The position numbers and the translations under genes are program-made. From assembly GCA_020344055.1 (NCBI GenBank), contig CP070813.1:971082-1017882 (forward strand): 46,801 nucleotides of DNA. Reading direction: 5' to 3'. A model generated the notes under the pieces. That model was not told where the DNA came from. It ran no database searches and saw only the letters and a list, made by a program, of their open reading frames with translations. Of this stretch, positions 25,065 through 33,812 are shown piece by piece. Every line of letters starts with the position of its first letter. Position 1 is the stretch's first letter. Source of the DNA: Candidatus Zixiibacteriota bacterium (lineage in GTDB: Bacteria; Zixibacteria; MSB-5A5; UBA10806).

Positions 25065-27431
25065 ATGTCTACTGTCACAATAGAAAATAAAAGACTGGAG
25101 TTTGGCGTTCGCAGAGGGGTATATATCGATATAACTGATCATCCCGATAAACCCGAATCGGTATCGGAAAGCACGATAAGATGCCTGAACGATTTTGACC
25201 TCTGGTATCGTACTTTATGCGCGATTCTGTATAATTTTGCCTCATCGGGTCATCCCGGAGGATCAATTTCGTCCGGGCACATGGTGGCGGCGGCGCTGAT
25301 AGAGACCATGGATTATAATATCGGCGATCCCGAACAGCCGGACGCCGATCTGATAAGCTATGCCGCCGGTCATAAGGCCCTGGGCCTGTATGCCATGTGG
25401 GCCAGTCGCAACGAGATGGTGAGAATCAGCAGGCCGGAATTGCTTCCTGGAGATATTTCCAGGCAGATGAGGCTGGAGGATATGCTCGGATTCAGGAGAA
25501 ATCCGGTACATGACACGCCGCTTTTCAAGAAATTCAAGGCCAAACCATTGGACGGCCACCCTACGCCGTTGACCCCCTTCTTAAAGCTGGCAACCGGGGC
25601 TTCGGGAGTCGGCGTGCCGTCATCCATCGGGCTGGCATTGGGCGCCCTGGACCGCTATGGCAAGGATGCTCCGAAGGTGCATATTATTGAAGGCGAAGGC
25701 GGGATGACCCCCGGCCGCGTCTCGGAGGCGGTCGCCGCCGCCTCGGCCGGACAATACAGCAACATCATCATGCATATCGATTGGAACCAGGCATCCATCG
25801 ATTCAAACCGGGTATGCAGGGAAGGCGACAAAGCCGGGGAATATGTACAATGGAATCCTATGGAGTTTTTCTATCTGCACGATTGGAACGTCATCCGGGT
25901 ACCGGACGGCTTTAATTTCGACATGGTGATCCGGGCGCAGAAAATGGCTAAAAACGGTTTAAGCGATCAGCCCACCGCTATTGTCTATAGAACCACCAAA
26001 GGCTGGAAGTACGGAATCGAGGGCAAGGATTCGCACGGGGCCGGGCATAAATTCGCCTCCGACGGATATTATCAAGCCATAAAGGAGTTTGAGGATAGAT
26101 TCGCCGTAGAATTACCGCATCTCACCGACGAAAGGACTCCCAAGCAACATGAACGGCTTTATTATGATACCCTCATGATTCTGCGGAAAGTGGCCGAGAC
26201 TGAAAGGCATTTCGCCGACTATGTGGGGGAGAAAATTGCGGAGAGCAAGGAAAATCTCGGGAAGCTAAACAGAAAGCCGCGGGAGAAATGCCCGAATCTG
26301 GATATTATTTATTCGGACAGCGGTTTTGATTCAGCGATTATACCGGACGAGTTAAAACTCGAACCGGGTACCGTAACCACTCTGCGAGGTGCGCTGGGCA
26401 AATCGCTGGGCTATTTGAATAAAAAAACCGGTGGAGCTTTTATTGCCGGAGCGGCCGATCTGCTGGGATCAACGTCCGTAAATCTGCTCGGCAAGGATTT
26501 CCCGAAGGGTTATTACAATTATGTATCCAATCCCGATGCCCGCCTGATTTCCGCCGGGGGCATTTGCGAGGATGCACTGGGAGCCATTATGGCCGGTCTT
26601 TCGTCATACGGAAACAATATCGGCGTTACGGCATCATATGCGGCGTTTATAGCCGCCCTGGAGCATATCGCGGCCAGGTTACACTGCATCAGCCAGCAGG
26701 CTCGCCATGAATTCAACGGGGATCCATTTAAGACATTCATAATGATATGCGGTCATGCCGGGCTTAAGACCGGTGAAGACGGACCGACGCATGCCGATCC
26801 CCAGGCCTTACAGTTATTGCAGGAGAATTTTCCGGCGGGCAAAGCCATAACCCTGGTTCCCTGGGATCCCCAGGAATTATGGCCGCTGGTCATGGAGGGG
26901 CTCAAGAAAAGACCCGCGGTTCTGGCGCCCTTTGTAACCCGTCCCAACGAGACCGTAGTCGACAGAGAAAAATATAAATTACCGCCGGCCACGGCGGCGG
27001 TCGACGGCGTCTATCAGTTCCGCAAAGCAGATCCGAACGCCAGAAAATATCATGGCTCCATAATTCTGCAGGGCAGCGCCGTTACCAACGATTTCGTGAC
27101 CTATGTTCTTCCCCGGTTGGATGAGTCGGGCTACAATATGAATGTTTATTATGTTTCCAGCGCCGAGCTGTTTTCTATGCTGCCGGAGCGGGAGCAGAAT
27201 GAGATCCTTCCGGAGAAAGTAATGGGTGAAGCGATGGGCGTAACCGGTTTCACGATACCGACAATGTATCGCTGGATAACGTCGGATTTGGGCCGTAAAT
27301 ATACGATTCATTCGTTTGTCAGGGGTATTTATCCGGGCAGCGGTAAGGCGGAGGTAGTGCTGAAGGAAGTCGGCCTGAACGGCCCGGCTCAATGGGATTC
27401 CATTCAGAAGTATATCGCAGCCAGAGGGTAA
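25065..27431 (+). CDS. Transketolase-family thiamine diphosphate enzyme (divergent)
   Basis: The 788-residue protein has the transketolase domain order. The first domain carries SSGHPGGSISSGH, the second contains KDSHGAGH, and the pyrimidine domain follows from about residue 440 with the Glu in GGICEDALG. GEDGPTHADP is the characteristic transketolase motif. The thiamine diphosphate motif is altered: GEGG at 210-213 takes the place of GDG (Glu211 for the metal-binding Asp), while the Asn in HIDWNQASID is kept. It is about 120 residues longer than ordinary transketolases. It may act on pentose phosphates or on another ketol donor. Preceded by its own promoter. Confidence 0.8.
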   Translation: MSTVTIENKRLEFGVRRGVYIDITDHPDKPESVSESTIRCLNDFDLWYRTLCAILYNFASSGHPGGSISSGHMVAAALIETMDYNIGDPEQPDADLISYAAGHKALGLYAMWASRNEMVRISRPELLPGDISRQMRLEDMLGFRRNPVHDTPLFKKFKAKPLDGHPTPLTPFLKLATGASGVGVPSSIGLALGALDRYGKDAPKVHIIEGEGGMTPGRVSEAVAAASAGQYSNIIMHIDWNQASIDSNRVCREGDKAGEYVQWNPMEFFYLHDWNVIRVPDGFNFDMVIRAQKMAKNGLSDQPTAIVYRTTKGWKYGIEGKDSHGAGHKFASDGYYQAIKEFEDRFAVELPHLTDERTPKQHERLYYDTLMILRKVAETERHFADYVGEKIAESKENLGKLNRKPREKCPNLDIIYSDSGFDSAIIPDELKLEPGTVTTLRGALGKSLGYLNKKTGGAFIAGAADLLGSTSVNLLGKDFPKGYYNYVSNPDARLISAGGICEDALGAIMAGLSSYGNNIGVTASYAAFIAALEHIAARLHCISQQARHEFNGDPFKTFIMICGHAGLKTGEDGPTHADPQALQLLQENFPAGKAITLVPWDPQELWPLVMEGLKKRPAVLAPFVTRPNETVVDREKYKLPPATAAVDGVYQFRKADPNARKYHGSIILQGSAVTNDFVTYVLPRLDESGYNMNVYYVSSAELFSMLPEREQNEILPEKVMGEAMGVTGFTIPTMYRWITSDLGRKYTIHSFVRGIYPGSGKAEVVLKEVGLNGPAQWDSIQKYIAARG

Positions 27432-27500
27432 AAATTCGAACAGGCTTAGCGGCTGGTTTAAATAAAAGAACGATTATTGAATCGAGATAGAGGTGTTGTC

Positions 27501-28664
27501 ATGAAACTCGCTGAAAGAATGTCAAGACTCGGTACGGAAACGGCTTTCGTGGTTCTTGCCAAGGCCAAGCAGCTGGAAGCTCAGGGGCGGGATATCGTGC
27601 ATCTTGAAATAGGGGAGCCCGATTTTGATACGCCCCGAAATATTATCGATTCCGCGATAAAGGCTTTAAATGACGGTTGGACTCATTATGGGCCCTCGGC
27701 GGGATTGCCCGGATTGAGAGAGGTTATAGCCGAGGAGGTATCGAAAACCAGAGGGGTAAAAATAGACCCGTCGCAGGTTGTCGTGACGCCGGGTGGAAAA
27801 CCGATCATGTTTTTTGCCATGCTCGCGTTATTGAATGAGGGCGATGAGGTTATTTACCCCAATCCGGGATTTCCGATATACGAATCAGTAATTGATTTCC
27901 TGGGCGCCAAACCGGTTCCCATAAAACTATGGGAAAAGAATCAGTTCCGTCTGGATGTGAATGAACTTGCCAGGCTAGTCACCCCCAAAACCAGGATGAT
28001 GGTAATAAATTCCCCTCAAAATCCCACCGGCTCGGTTCTTACCGAAGACGATCTGAAAGCGATTTCCGAGATCGCCATGGAAAACGATATTATCGTTCTC
28101 TCAGACGAAATTTATTCTCGAATTCCATATTCCGGAAAGCATTATTCCATCTACAGCCTGAAAGGAATGCCGGAACGGACAATTATCCTTGACGGATATT
28201 CCAAAACCTACGCCATGACCGGATGGCGTCTTGGATACGGAGTCATGCCGGCGGACCTTGCGGAACAGGTGGCCAAGCTGCAGACCAACTGCAATTCCTG
28301 CACCGCCAGTTTCACTCAAGTAGCAGGTATTGAAGGGATTAAAGGGCCGCAGGATGAAGTGGACAAAATGGTCGCCGAATTCCGGAAGCGCAGGGATGCG
28401 GTTGTCGCGGGTTTAAATAAAATCAAAAATGTAAGCTGTCTGGTGCCTGATGGGGCTTTTTATGTCTTTCCGAATGTGTCCGGATTCGGGCTGAAGTCAG
28501 CGGAACTGGCCGACAGGATCCTCGATGAGGCGGGCGTGGCGGTGCTCTCGGGCACCTCTTTCGGGGCTTACGGCGAGGGATATATCCGGATTTCATACGC
28601 CAATTCAATAGCCAATATCAGTAAGGCTCTTGAACGATTGGACGATTTCTTCGGCAAATTGTAG
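27501..28664 (+). CDS. Class I/II aminotransferase (aspartate-type)
   Basis: A fold-type I PLP aminotransferase of about 387 residues. Marks are VHLEIGEPDFDTP, WTHYGPSAGLPGLRE, NSPQNPTGSVL, LSDEIYSRIPY, the PLP lysine in DGYSKTYAMTGWRLGY, and the carboxylate-binding Arg in GYIRISYAN. It resembles aspartate/broad-specificity aminotransferases; exact substrate is not determinable. ATG 27501 lies 8 bases after GAGG and starts the usual LAERMSRLGTETAF opening; an upstream TTG at 27477 is less likely. It lies 69 bases after the transketolase-like gene and could be co-transcribed. Confidence 0.9.
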   Translation: MKLAERMSRLGTETAFVVLAKAKQLEAQGRDIVHLEIGEPDFDTPRNIIDSAIKALNDGWTHYGPSAGLPGLREVIAEEVSKTRGVKIDPSQVVVTPGGKPIMFFAMLALLNEGDEVIYPNPGFPIYESVIDFLGAKPVPIKLWEKNQFRLDVNELARLVTPKTRMMVINSPQNPTGSVLTEDDLKAISEIAMENDIIVLSDEIYSRIPYSGKHYSIYSLKGMPERTIILDGYSKTYAMTGWRLGYGVMPADLAEQVAKLQTNCNSCTASFTQVAGIEGIKGPQDEVDKMVAEFRKRRDAVVAGLNKIKNVSCLVPDGAFYVFPNVSGFGLKSAELADRILDEAGVAVLSGTSFGAYGEGYIRISYANSIANISKALERLDDFFGKL

Positions 28665-28774
28665 CTCGTCGAAAGGCCGGTAAAATACGCCTATAATCAC
28701 TCAAACATAAAAAATATCGTCTTTTTTCAAATTTTTGTGGAAACAAATCCGATTTATTAATTATATAGAAAGGC

Positions 28775-28805
28775 GAGAGATAATTATTAATGATAAATAT
28801 CTCTC
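28775..28805. repeat. Inverted repeat upstream of the cell-wall operon
   Basis: GAGAGATA (28775-28782) and TATCTCTC (28798-28805) are perfect 8-base inverted copies separated by 15 A/T-rich bases. They lie in the 211-base gap before alr. It could be an operator half-site pair or a leader hairpin; there is no T-run to make it a terminator. Confidence 0.4.
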
Positions 28806-28875
28806 AGGTGTTGTCTCGGCTGGTTGTTGGATAATCGTTCCAGCGGTTTTGTTTTTTGGGTTCGGCGAATAGATT

Positions 28876-30069
28876 ATGAATGCTCACAATATTAATTCTA
28901 TCAAATCGGCGGTTTCGGGTGCTGCTCGTAATGAAAACGACCGGTCGGAGAAACCGATTTCAGACAGCCCTTCAAGACCGGCCTGGATAGAGATCGATCT
29001 TGCGGCTTTAAGGCACAATATCAAGGTTATAAAGTCGAAAATAAGCCCTGACGCGAAATTTATGGCGGTAGTCAAGGCTAACGCCTATGGCCACGGGGCT
29101 GTAAAAGTTTCCGGGATAGCTCACGAGGAAGGGGTGGATTATCTGGGGGTGGCGCTCCTGGAAGAAGCCGACGAAATACGAAACGCCGGGATAAGTACGC
29201 CTATAATAATCCTCTACCCGGAGAATATTCCGCGCAGCATTGAAGCCGCAAAAAAAGGATACATCATAACGGTATCGAGAATTGATGTTCTGAACAGGTT
29301 GACCGACGTTTTAAAAGGTCGGGATAATCCGGTAAAATATTTTCTAAAAATCAATACCGGTATGAATCGATACGGAATTCAAATTGAAGACAAATCCGAA
29401 CTTTTTGATTCTATTATTACCGGTAACGGTTTTGAGTTTATGGGTTTTACCACCAACCTGGCCGGATCCAATGGCGCCGAAACGTCTCTTTCTCTAAAAC
29501 AGGAAGAGGAATTTTATAAATTGATGGAGAACGCAAGGAAACGCTTTGGAAACGATATTTTCCTCTCGTATGAATCGTCGGCATCGCTGTCAAAAAAGGA
29601 TAACTCGTTCGGGTCGCTGGTCAGGATAGGTCATTTATTGTACGGTCCTCTGAATTCAATTGAAAATCGCTTGAAACCTGTAATGACCGTAAAAAGCAGG
29701 GTGGCGGAAATTCAGGATGTAAAAAAAGGCGCCGGCGTGGGATATGGATTTTCTTTTGTCGCCGGAAAGGATATGAAAATAGCCGTTATCCCCATGGGGT
29801 ACGCGGACGGATATCCCTGGTCGTTATCCAACCGGGGTTTTGTGCTTATAAAGGGAGAAATCATCAGGGTCGTCGGACGAGTTTGCATGGACGCCTTTAT
29901 GGTCGATATTACGGATCTGGGTGACTGCGAAGCGGGCGATGAGGTGATCATCATGGGTTCGGCCGGGAACAGGGCCATAACGGCTCAGGCGCTGGGGGAG
30001 CTGGCAGGATCTTTTTCATACGAGATGATGTCCCGCTGGAGCGGTAGGCTTCCCAGAATTTATAAATGA
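28876..30069 (+). CDS. alr: Alanine racemase-like PLP enzyme
   Basis: The family interconverts L- and D-alanine. An N-terminal extension of about 33 residues precedes the usual AWIEIDLAALRHNI. The PLP lysine is in VVKANAYGHG, the Arg in NTGMNRYG and the Arg of LVRIGHLLYG are kept. The catalytic Tyr is in GVGYGFSF, and GRVCMDAFMVDI is the standard C-terminal motif. Two positions differ from the Geobacillus enzyme as I recall it: the THFA His is Asn (GFTTNLAG), and the ANSAA Asn is Ser (ESSAS). Specificity may therefore differ. It opens a seven-gene operon and overlaps the next gene by 4 bases. Confidence 0.87.
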   Translation: MNAHNINSIKSAVSGAARNENDRSEKPISDSPSRPAWIEIDLAALRHNIKVIKSKISPDAKFMAVVKANAYGHGAVKVSGIAHEEGVDYLGVALLEEADEIRNAGISTPIIILYPENIPRSIEAAKKGYIITVSRIDVLNRLTDVLKGRDNPVKYFLKINTGMNRYGIQIEDKSELFDSIITGNGFEFMGFTTNLAGSNGAETSLSLKQEEEFYKLMENARKRFGNDIFLSYESSASLSKKDNSFGSLVRIGHLLYGPLNSIENRLKPVMTVKSRVAEIQDVKKGAGVGYGFSFVAGKDMKIAVIPMGYADGYPWSLSNRGFVLIKGEIIRVVGRVCMDAFMVDITDLGDCEAGDEVIIMGSAGNRAITAQALGELAGSFSYEMMSRWSGRLPRIYK

Positions 30070-30848
30070 TTTCCAGAATAAACATTAATATTGCGGATGT
30101 CAGGGCAGAACCCAGATTTCAATCGGAAAGAACCAGCCAGGCGCTTTTCAATGAAACTGTCGAAGTGCTGGATGAGAAGGACGGCTATCTTAAAGCAAAA
30201 TCCCGGGACGGATATATCGGCTGGATCGCCTCCCGGTTTACGTCAGAAAAAATAGAAAATCAGAGCGAAAAAACCTATCTGGTAACCTCCAATCTCGCCG
30301 TCGGTTTCGCTTCTCCCGACATCAATTCCGCGCGAATTGTATATCTTCCCTACGGGTGCCGTCTTTACGGCGAGGAGGAAGGCGAATTTCTGAGGTTATT
30401 AACCGAAAGGTACGGGGAAATATACGTACCTTTGTCGGAAGCAGTGGGTTTAACGAGTCCTATTGAGCCTCGTCGACCTGACAGGAGCATCTTGATAGCC
30501 GAAGCGGAAAAGTTTCTGAGCGCGCCCTACTTATGGGGCGGCCGTTCTTTTTTCGGCATCGACTGCTCCGGGTTTGTCCAGACCATAATGAGACGATTCG
30601 GATGGGAGCTTCCACGGGATACCAAGGACCAGATAGGCTGTGGTACGGAAGTTGAACGCGAAAGTATCCAATACGGGCATCTTCTGTTTTTTCCCAGGCA
30701 TGTGGTCCTGGCAACCTCAAATGTAGAGTTCATACATTCAAGTTCGGGCAACGGCGGCGTCGCCTATAATAGCCTCGACCGTAAAAGTCCCGCATACAGC
30801 GAATACTTCTATAAAGAATTCAAAACGGCGCGGAGAATATTTGAATGA
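30066..30848 (+). CDS. SH3-NlpC/P60 peptidase, apparently cytoplasmic
   Basis: This 260-residue protein has an SH3-like domain (about 5-60), a second SH3-like segment (about 72-130) and an NlpC/P60 domain. The catalytic set is Cys167 (DCSGFVQ), His212 (RHVVLA) and a third His224 (FIHSSSG). The arrangement resembles YkfC, the gamma-D-glutamyl-L-diamino acid endopeptidase that trims recycled murein peptides. No signal peptide is present; the ATG overlaps the alr stop, and the protein begins directly with the SH3 fold, so it should stay in the cytoplasm. It overlaps its paralogue by 4 bases. Confidence 0.9.
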   Translation: MISRININIADVRAEPRFQSERTSQALFNETVEVLDEKDGYLKAKSRDGYIGWIASRFTSEKIENQSEKTYLVTSNLAVGFASPDINSARIVYLPYGCRLYGEEEGEFLRLLTERYGEIYVPLSEAVGLTSPIEPRRPDRSILIAEAEKFLSAPYLWGGRSFFGIDCSGFVQTIMRRFGWELPRDTKDQIGCGTEVERESIQYGHLLFFPRHVVLATSNVEFIHSSSGNGGVAYNSLDRKSPAYSEYFYKEFKTARRIFE

Positions 30849-31762
30849 GAGATTCTTTGTCAAGATTGGCTGTATTTATGGGAATTCTCGTATTTCTCTG
30901 TTGTTCGCAAAACTCGAAGGAGAGGCGGGAGGAATCGGACGTAGACTCAACCTCTGTAGATTACCCCAGGGCTGTGGTGAACGTGAATATCGCCGATTTA
31001 AAGAAGGAACCCGGGAGACATGCCGAAAGGGTCAGCCAGGCGTTATATAACGAGATCGTGGAGGTAATTGATAAAACCAAAAATCACACAAAGATCCGGC
31101 AATGGGACGGTTATGAGGGCTGGATAAGATCATACAATCTAACTGACAGCGTTAATTTTGCGGGCTCCGATACTTTCGTAGTGGATAGCTACCTGGCGGC
31201 GGCATATGAAAATCCCGATAGACAATCGAGTAGAAAAACCATGTTCCCTTACGGCTGCAGGCTCTTTGGCGATGTTGAAGGCCAGTTTCTGCGTGTGGAG
31301 TCATCAAGATATGGTATCATTTTTGTGGATTTATCCGATTTATTGAGGGAAACAACAGATCTATACACAGTCGAGCCCGATTCGGCGAGCATCTGTGGAG
31401 AGGCCGGGAAATTCATGGGAACTCCGTATCTCTGGGGCGGAAAATCGTTTTACGGTATCGACTGTTCGGGTCTTACTCAGATGGTGATGCGTCGCTTCGG
31501 CGTCAGTCTATCGAGAGATTCAAAAGATCAAATGACCCAGGGGATCGAGATCGAGCGTGATAGCGTTCAGGCTGGGGATCTGCTTTTTTTCCCCCATCAT
31601 GTGGGGCTCGCTGTTACGAGAGATTTAATGATACATTCTACCGGGGAAAACGGCGGGGTCGCGTATAACAGCCTCGATCCCGAAAGCCCGATTTACAGCG
31701 AGTATCTTGATAATAGTTTCATTATGGCTCGAAGAGTCGTATTTCGGGGAGCCGCCGGATGA
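30845..31762 (+). CDS. SH3-NlpC/P60 peptidase, lipoprotein paralogue
   Basis: The same architecture as the preceding gene, clearly a tandem duplicate, but with a lipoprotein signal whose anchor is Cys19 or Cys20 (VFLCCSQ) and a charged linker. Catalytic residues are Cys207 (DCSGLTQ), His252 (HHVGLA) and His264 (MIHSTG). Shared phrases include YLWGG, RDxKDQ, GGVAYNSLD and SPxYSEYx. It would act at the periplasmic face of a membrane on released muropeptides. ATGA overlaps occur at both ends of the gene. Confidence 0.9.
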   Translation: MRDSLSRLAVFMGILVFLCCSQNSKERREESDVDSTSVDYPRAVVNVNIADLKKEPGRHAERVSQALYNEIVEVIDKTKNHTKIRQWDGYEGWIRSYNLTDSVNFAGSDTFVVDSYLAAAYENPDRQSSRKTMFPYGCRLFGDVEGQFLRVESSRYGIIFVDLSDLLRETTDLYTVEPDSASICGEAGKFMGTPYLWGGKSFYGIDCSGLTQMVMRRFGVSLSRDSKDQMTQGIEIERDSVQAGDLLFFPHHVGLAVTRDLMIHSTGENGGVAYNSLDPESPIYSEYLDNSFIMARRVVFRGAAG

Positions 31763-32877
31763 AGATTATTAAAGCGATCATAATTATCCTGTTATTTTGC
31801 GTTGCCATTGTTATATTAATGATAATTAAAAATCAGACTCATTCCAAAAAAATCCTTCATGATGTTATATTCATTGAAACAGTAGCGGATTGGGAGAAAT
31901 GTAACCTCGAAAACTGTTTCATCGATCCCGACAGAATCGCGGTGGTATTTGACGCTGATACAATATCGCGATTGGCAACGTTTCCGGTGACGCCGGGATT
32001 TGAATTCGAACAACTGATATTATCCTGGAATATACGTTATCAAGAAGATCCGGGTCGATTTCATTTCAGTCTCGAAGTATCAGGGGATAGCTTTAGTTGG
32101 TATCGTTTTAGTTATTTGACTTGGGGCGATAGCAGTTATAAAGATTCGTCAGGCGAAAAATCAATTGAGGGGATCGGACGGGTGGACGTGGACGTCCTCA
32201 AGCTTTCAAAACCGATGAGATACGCGCGGGTCATTGTGGATTATTCGGGAAATCAGAAAGGGGAAAAGGCGTTTTTGAGGCGGCTGGCCTTATCGTTTTC
32301 CAGCGATAATCCGGGCTGGCGTGAATACGGGAAGTATCATTCGAAAATCGACGGATTAGATTATAGCACGTTTAAGCTGTCGGTGCCTTATATTACGCAA
32401 AGATCGGTCGAGGAAAACAAATTGGGAGGGGCCTGTTCTCCTACTTCGGTCAGTATGGTGTTGAATTACCATGATAGGGGTGTGATTCCTGGCGAAATTT
32501 TCTGGGAAGCATATGATTATCGAAATGAAATAATCGGAAACTGGCCCTTTAACGTACAGGCGGCCTTCTCGAATGGGTTGAGCAAAACCTGGGTTGAGCG
32601 GCACTGTGGATTCGACGAGATATATCAGGAGGTAGCTGAAGGGAAGCCGGTCGTGATTAGCATAAAATTCGGATATGACGAATTGCCCAATTCTCCCATT
32701 CATGAAACGACGGATGGCCATATCATAGTCGTAGTGGGGTTTGACGGCCCGGACAGTGTAATCTGCAACGATCCCGCGGGGCACGGTGTCGATGACGGGA
32801 TTATTAAATATCCCAGAAAAGAACTCGAGAAAGCCTGGATCGGTCACACCGGCGTGGCGTACCATTTGTGGCCATGA
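31759..32877 (+). CDS. Membrane-anchored C39-like cysteine peptidase
   Basis: A single N-terminal membrane segment (AIIIILLFCVAIVILMII) precedes a beta-sandwich-like domain of about 170 residues and a C39_2 peptidase domain. The catalytic set is Cys226 (GGACSPTSVSM), His321 (DGHIIVVVGF) and Asn337-Asp338 (CNDPAG). C39-like peptidases include bacteriocin-leader proteases and many uncharacterised envelope peptidases. Here the context is murein peptide processing. It overlaps both neighbours by 4 bases. Confidence 0.87.
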   Translation: MKIIKAIIIILLFCVAIVILMIIKNQTHSKKILHDVIFIETVADWEKCNLENCFIDPDRIAVVFDADTISRLATFPVTPGFEFEQLILSWNIRYQEDPGRFHFSLEVSGDSFSWYRFSYLTWGDSSYKDSSGEKSIEGIGRVDVDVLKLSKPMRYARVIVDYSGNQKGEKAFLRRLALSFSSDNPGWREYGKYHSKIDGLDYSTFKLSVPYITQRSVEENKLGGACSPTSVSMVLNYHDRGVIPGEIFWEAYDYRNEIIGNWPFNVQAAFSNGLSKTWVERHCGFDEIYQEVAEGKPVVISIKFGYDELPNSPIHETTDGHIIVVVGFDGPDSVICNDPAGHGVDDGIIKYPRKELEKAWIGHTGVAYHLWP

Positions 32878-33812
32878 TTGCGAAACCGCAAAGACTGAAA
32901 GAGGGTTCCACCATAGCCGTTGTAGCTCCCGCGGGGCCGCCGGAATCGCAACGACTGAAGCGAGGGAAAAGCCTTTTTGAAAAAAAAGGTTATAAAATCA
33001 AAATTTATCCGCAGACCAGGCGGAAGCTCGGTTATCTGGCAGGGGACGATAAATCGCGCGCGCATGCTATCAATGAGGCCTTTGGCGATGATAATGTAGA
33101 CGCTATTATCTGCGCCCGGGGCGGTTACGGGGCGGTGCGGCTTCTGCCCCATATCGATTTCGAACTGATAAGAAAAAAACCGAAGATTTTTATCGGATAT
33201 TCCGATATAACGATACTGCTGCTATCGATTTATAAAAAATGCAATTTTGTTACATTCCACGGTCCCATGTTTGCAATTGAGTTCGGGAAGAAAGTCCGGC
33301 CTTACATGGAGAATATGTTTTTTAATATGGTGGGTGGCATTAAAAGAGAAACACGGATAAACATTCCGGCGGGATACAAAATAAATGTAATTTCCGGCGG
33401 AGTCGCAAAGGGGAGAATTGTCGGTGGGAATTTATGTTTGATGACGAAATTGATCGGCACCGGGCTTCTTCCGTTGTTTAAAGACAGGATCGTGTTTTTT
33501 GAGGACACCGAGGAAGAACCATATAGAATCGACGGTTATCTTTCACAGCTATTTCAAACCACCGATTTTGGAAAGGCGGCGGGATATATTATAGGTGAGT
33601 TCACCCGCACTGAACCGAAATTCGGCGGGACAAAAGGCTGGAATGTAAAGCAGGTCATAATAGATTATTTTAAGGGAATCAAAAAACCGACGATCTACGG
33701 TTTTCCTTGCGGCCACGGGAAGGAAAAGATTACCATACCGATCGGGGTCAGGGCTGTTCTCGACGCCGACAGGAAAGAGCTGATATTCAAAGAACCGGGA
33801 GTCAAACGATGA
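32874..33812 (+). CDS. LD-carboxypeptidase (S66 family)
   Basis: This S66 serine peptidase removes the terminal D-alanine from murein tetrapeptides, like LdcA and YkfA. Motifs are IAVVAPAGPPES, ICARGGYGAVRLLP and the nucleophile Ser110 in GYSDIT, followed by FHGPM. A late FEDTEEEPYRIDG and PCGHGKEK supply the Glu and His. ATG 32874 overlaps the C39 stop (ATGA); a GTG at 32868 in frame is less likely. The 312-residue length is normal for the family. Confidence 0.93.
   Translation: MIAKPQRLKEGSTIAVVAPAGPPESQRLKRGKSLFEKKGYKIKIYPQTRRKLGYLAGDDKSRAHAINEAFGDDNVDAIICARGGYGAVRLLPHIDFELIRKKPKIFIGYSDITILLLSIYKKCNFVTFHGPMFAIEFGKKVRPYMENMFFNMVGGIKRETRINIPAGYKINVISGGVAKGRIVGGNLCLMTKLIGTGLLPLFKDRIVFFEDTEEEPYRIDGYLSQLFQTTDFGKAAGYIIGEFTRTEPKFGGTKGWNVKQVIIDYFKGIKKPTIYGFPCGHGKEKITIPIGVRAVLDADRKELIFKEPGVKR

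Noticed and set aside
32356..32865. Antisense open frame of 169 codons
   Set aside because: It is a shadow of the C39-like peptidase catalytic domain.
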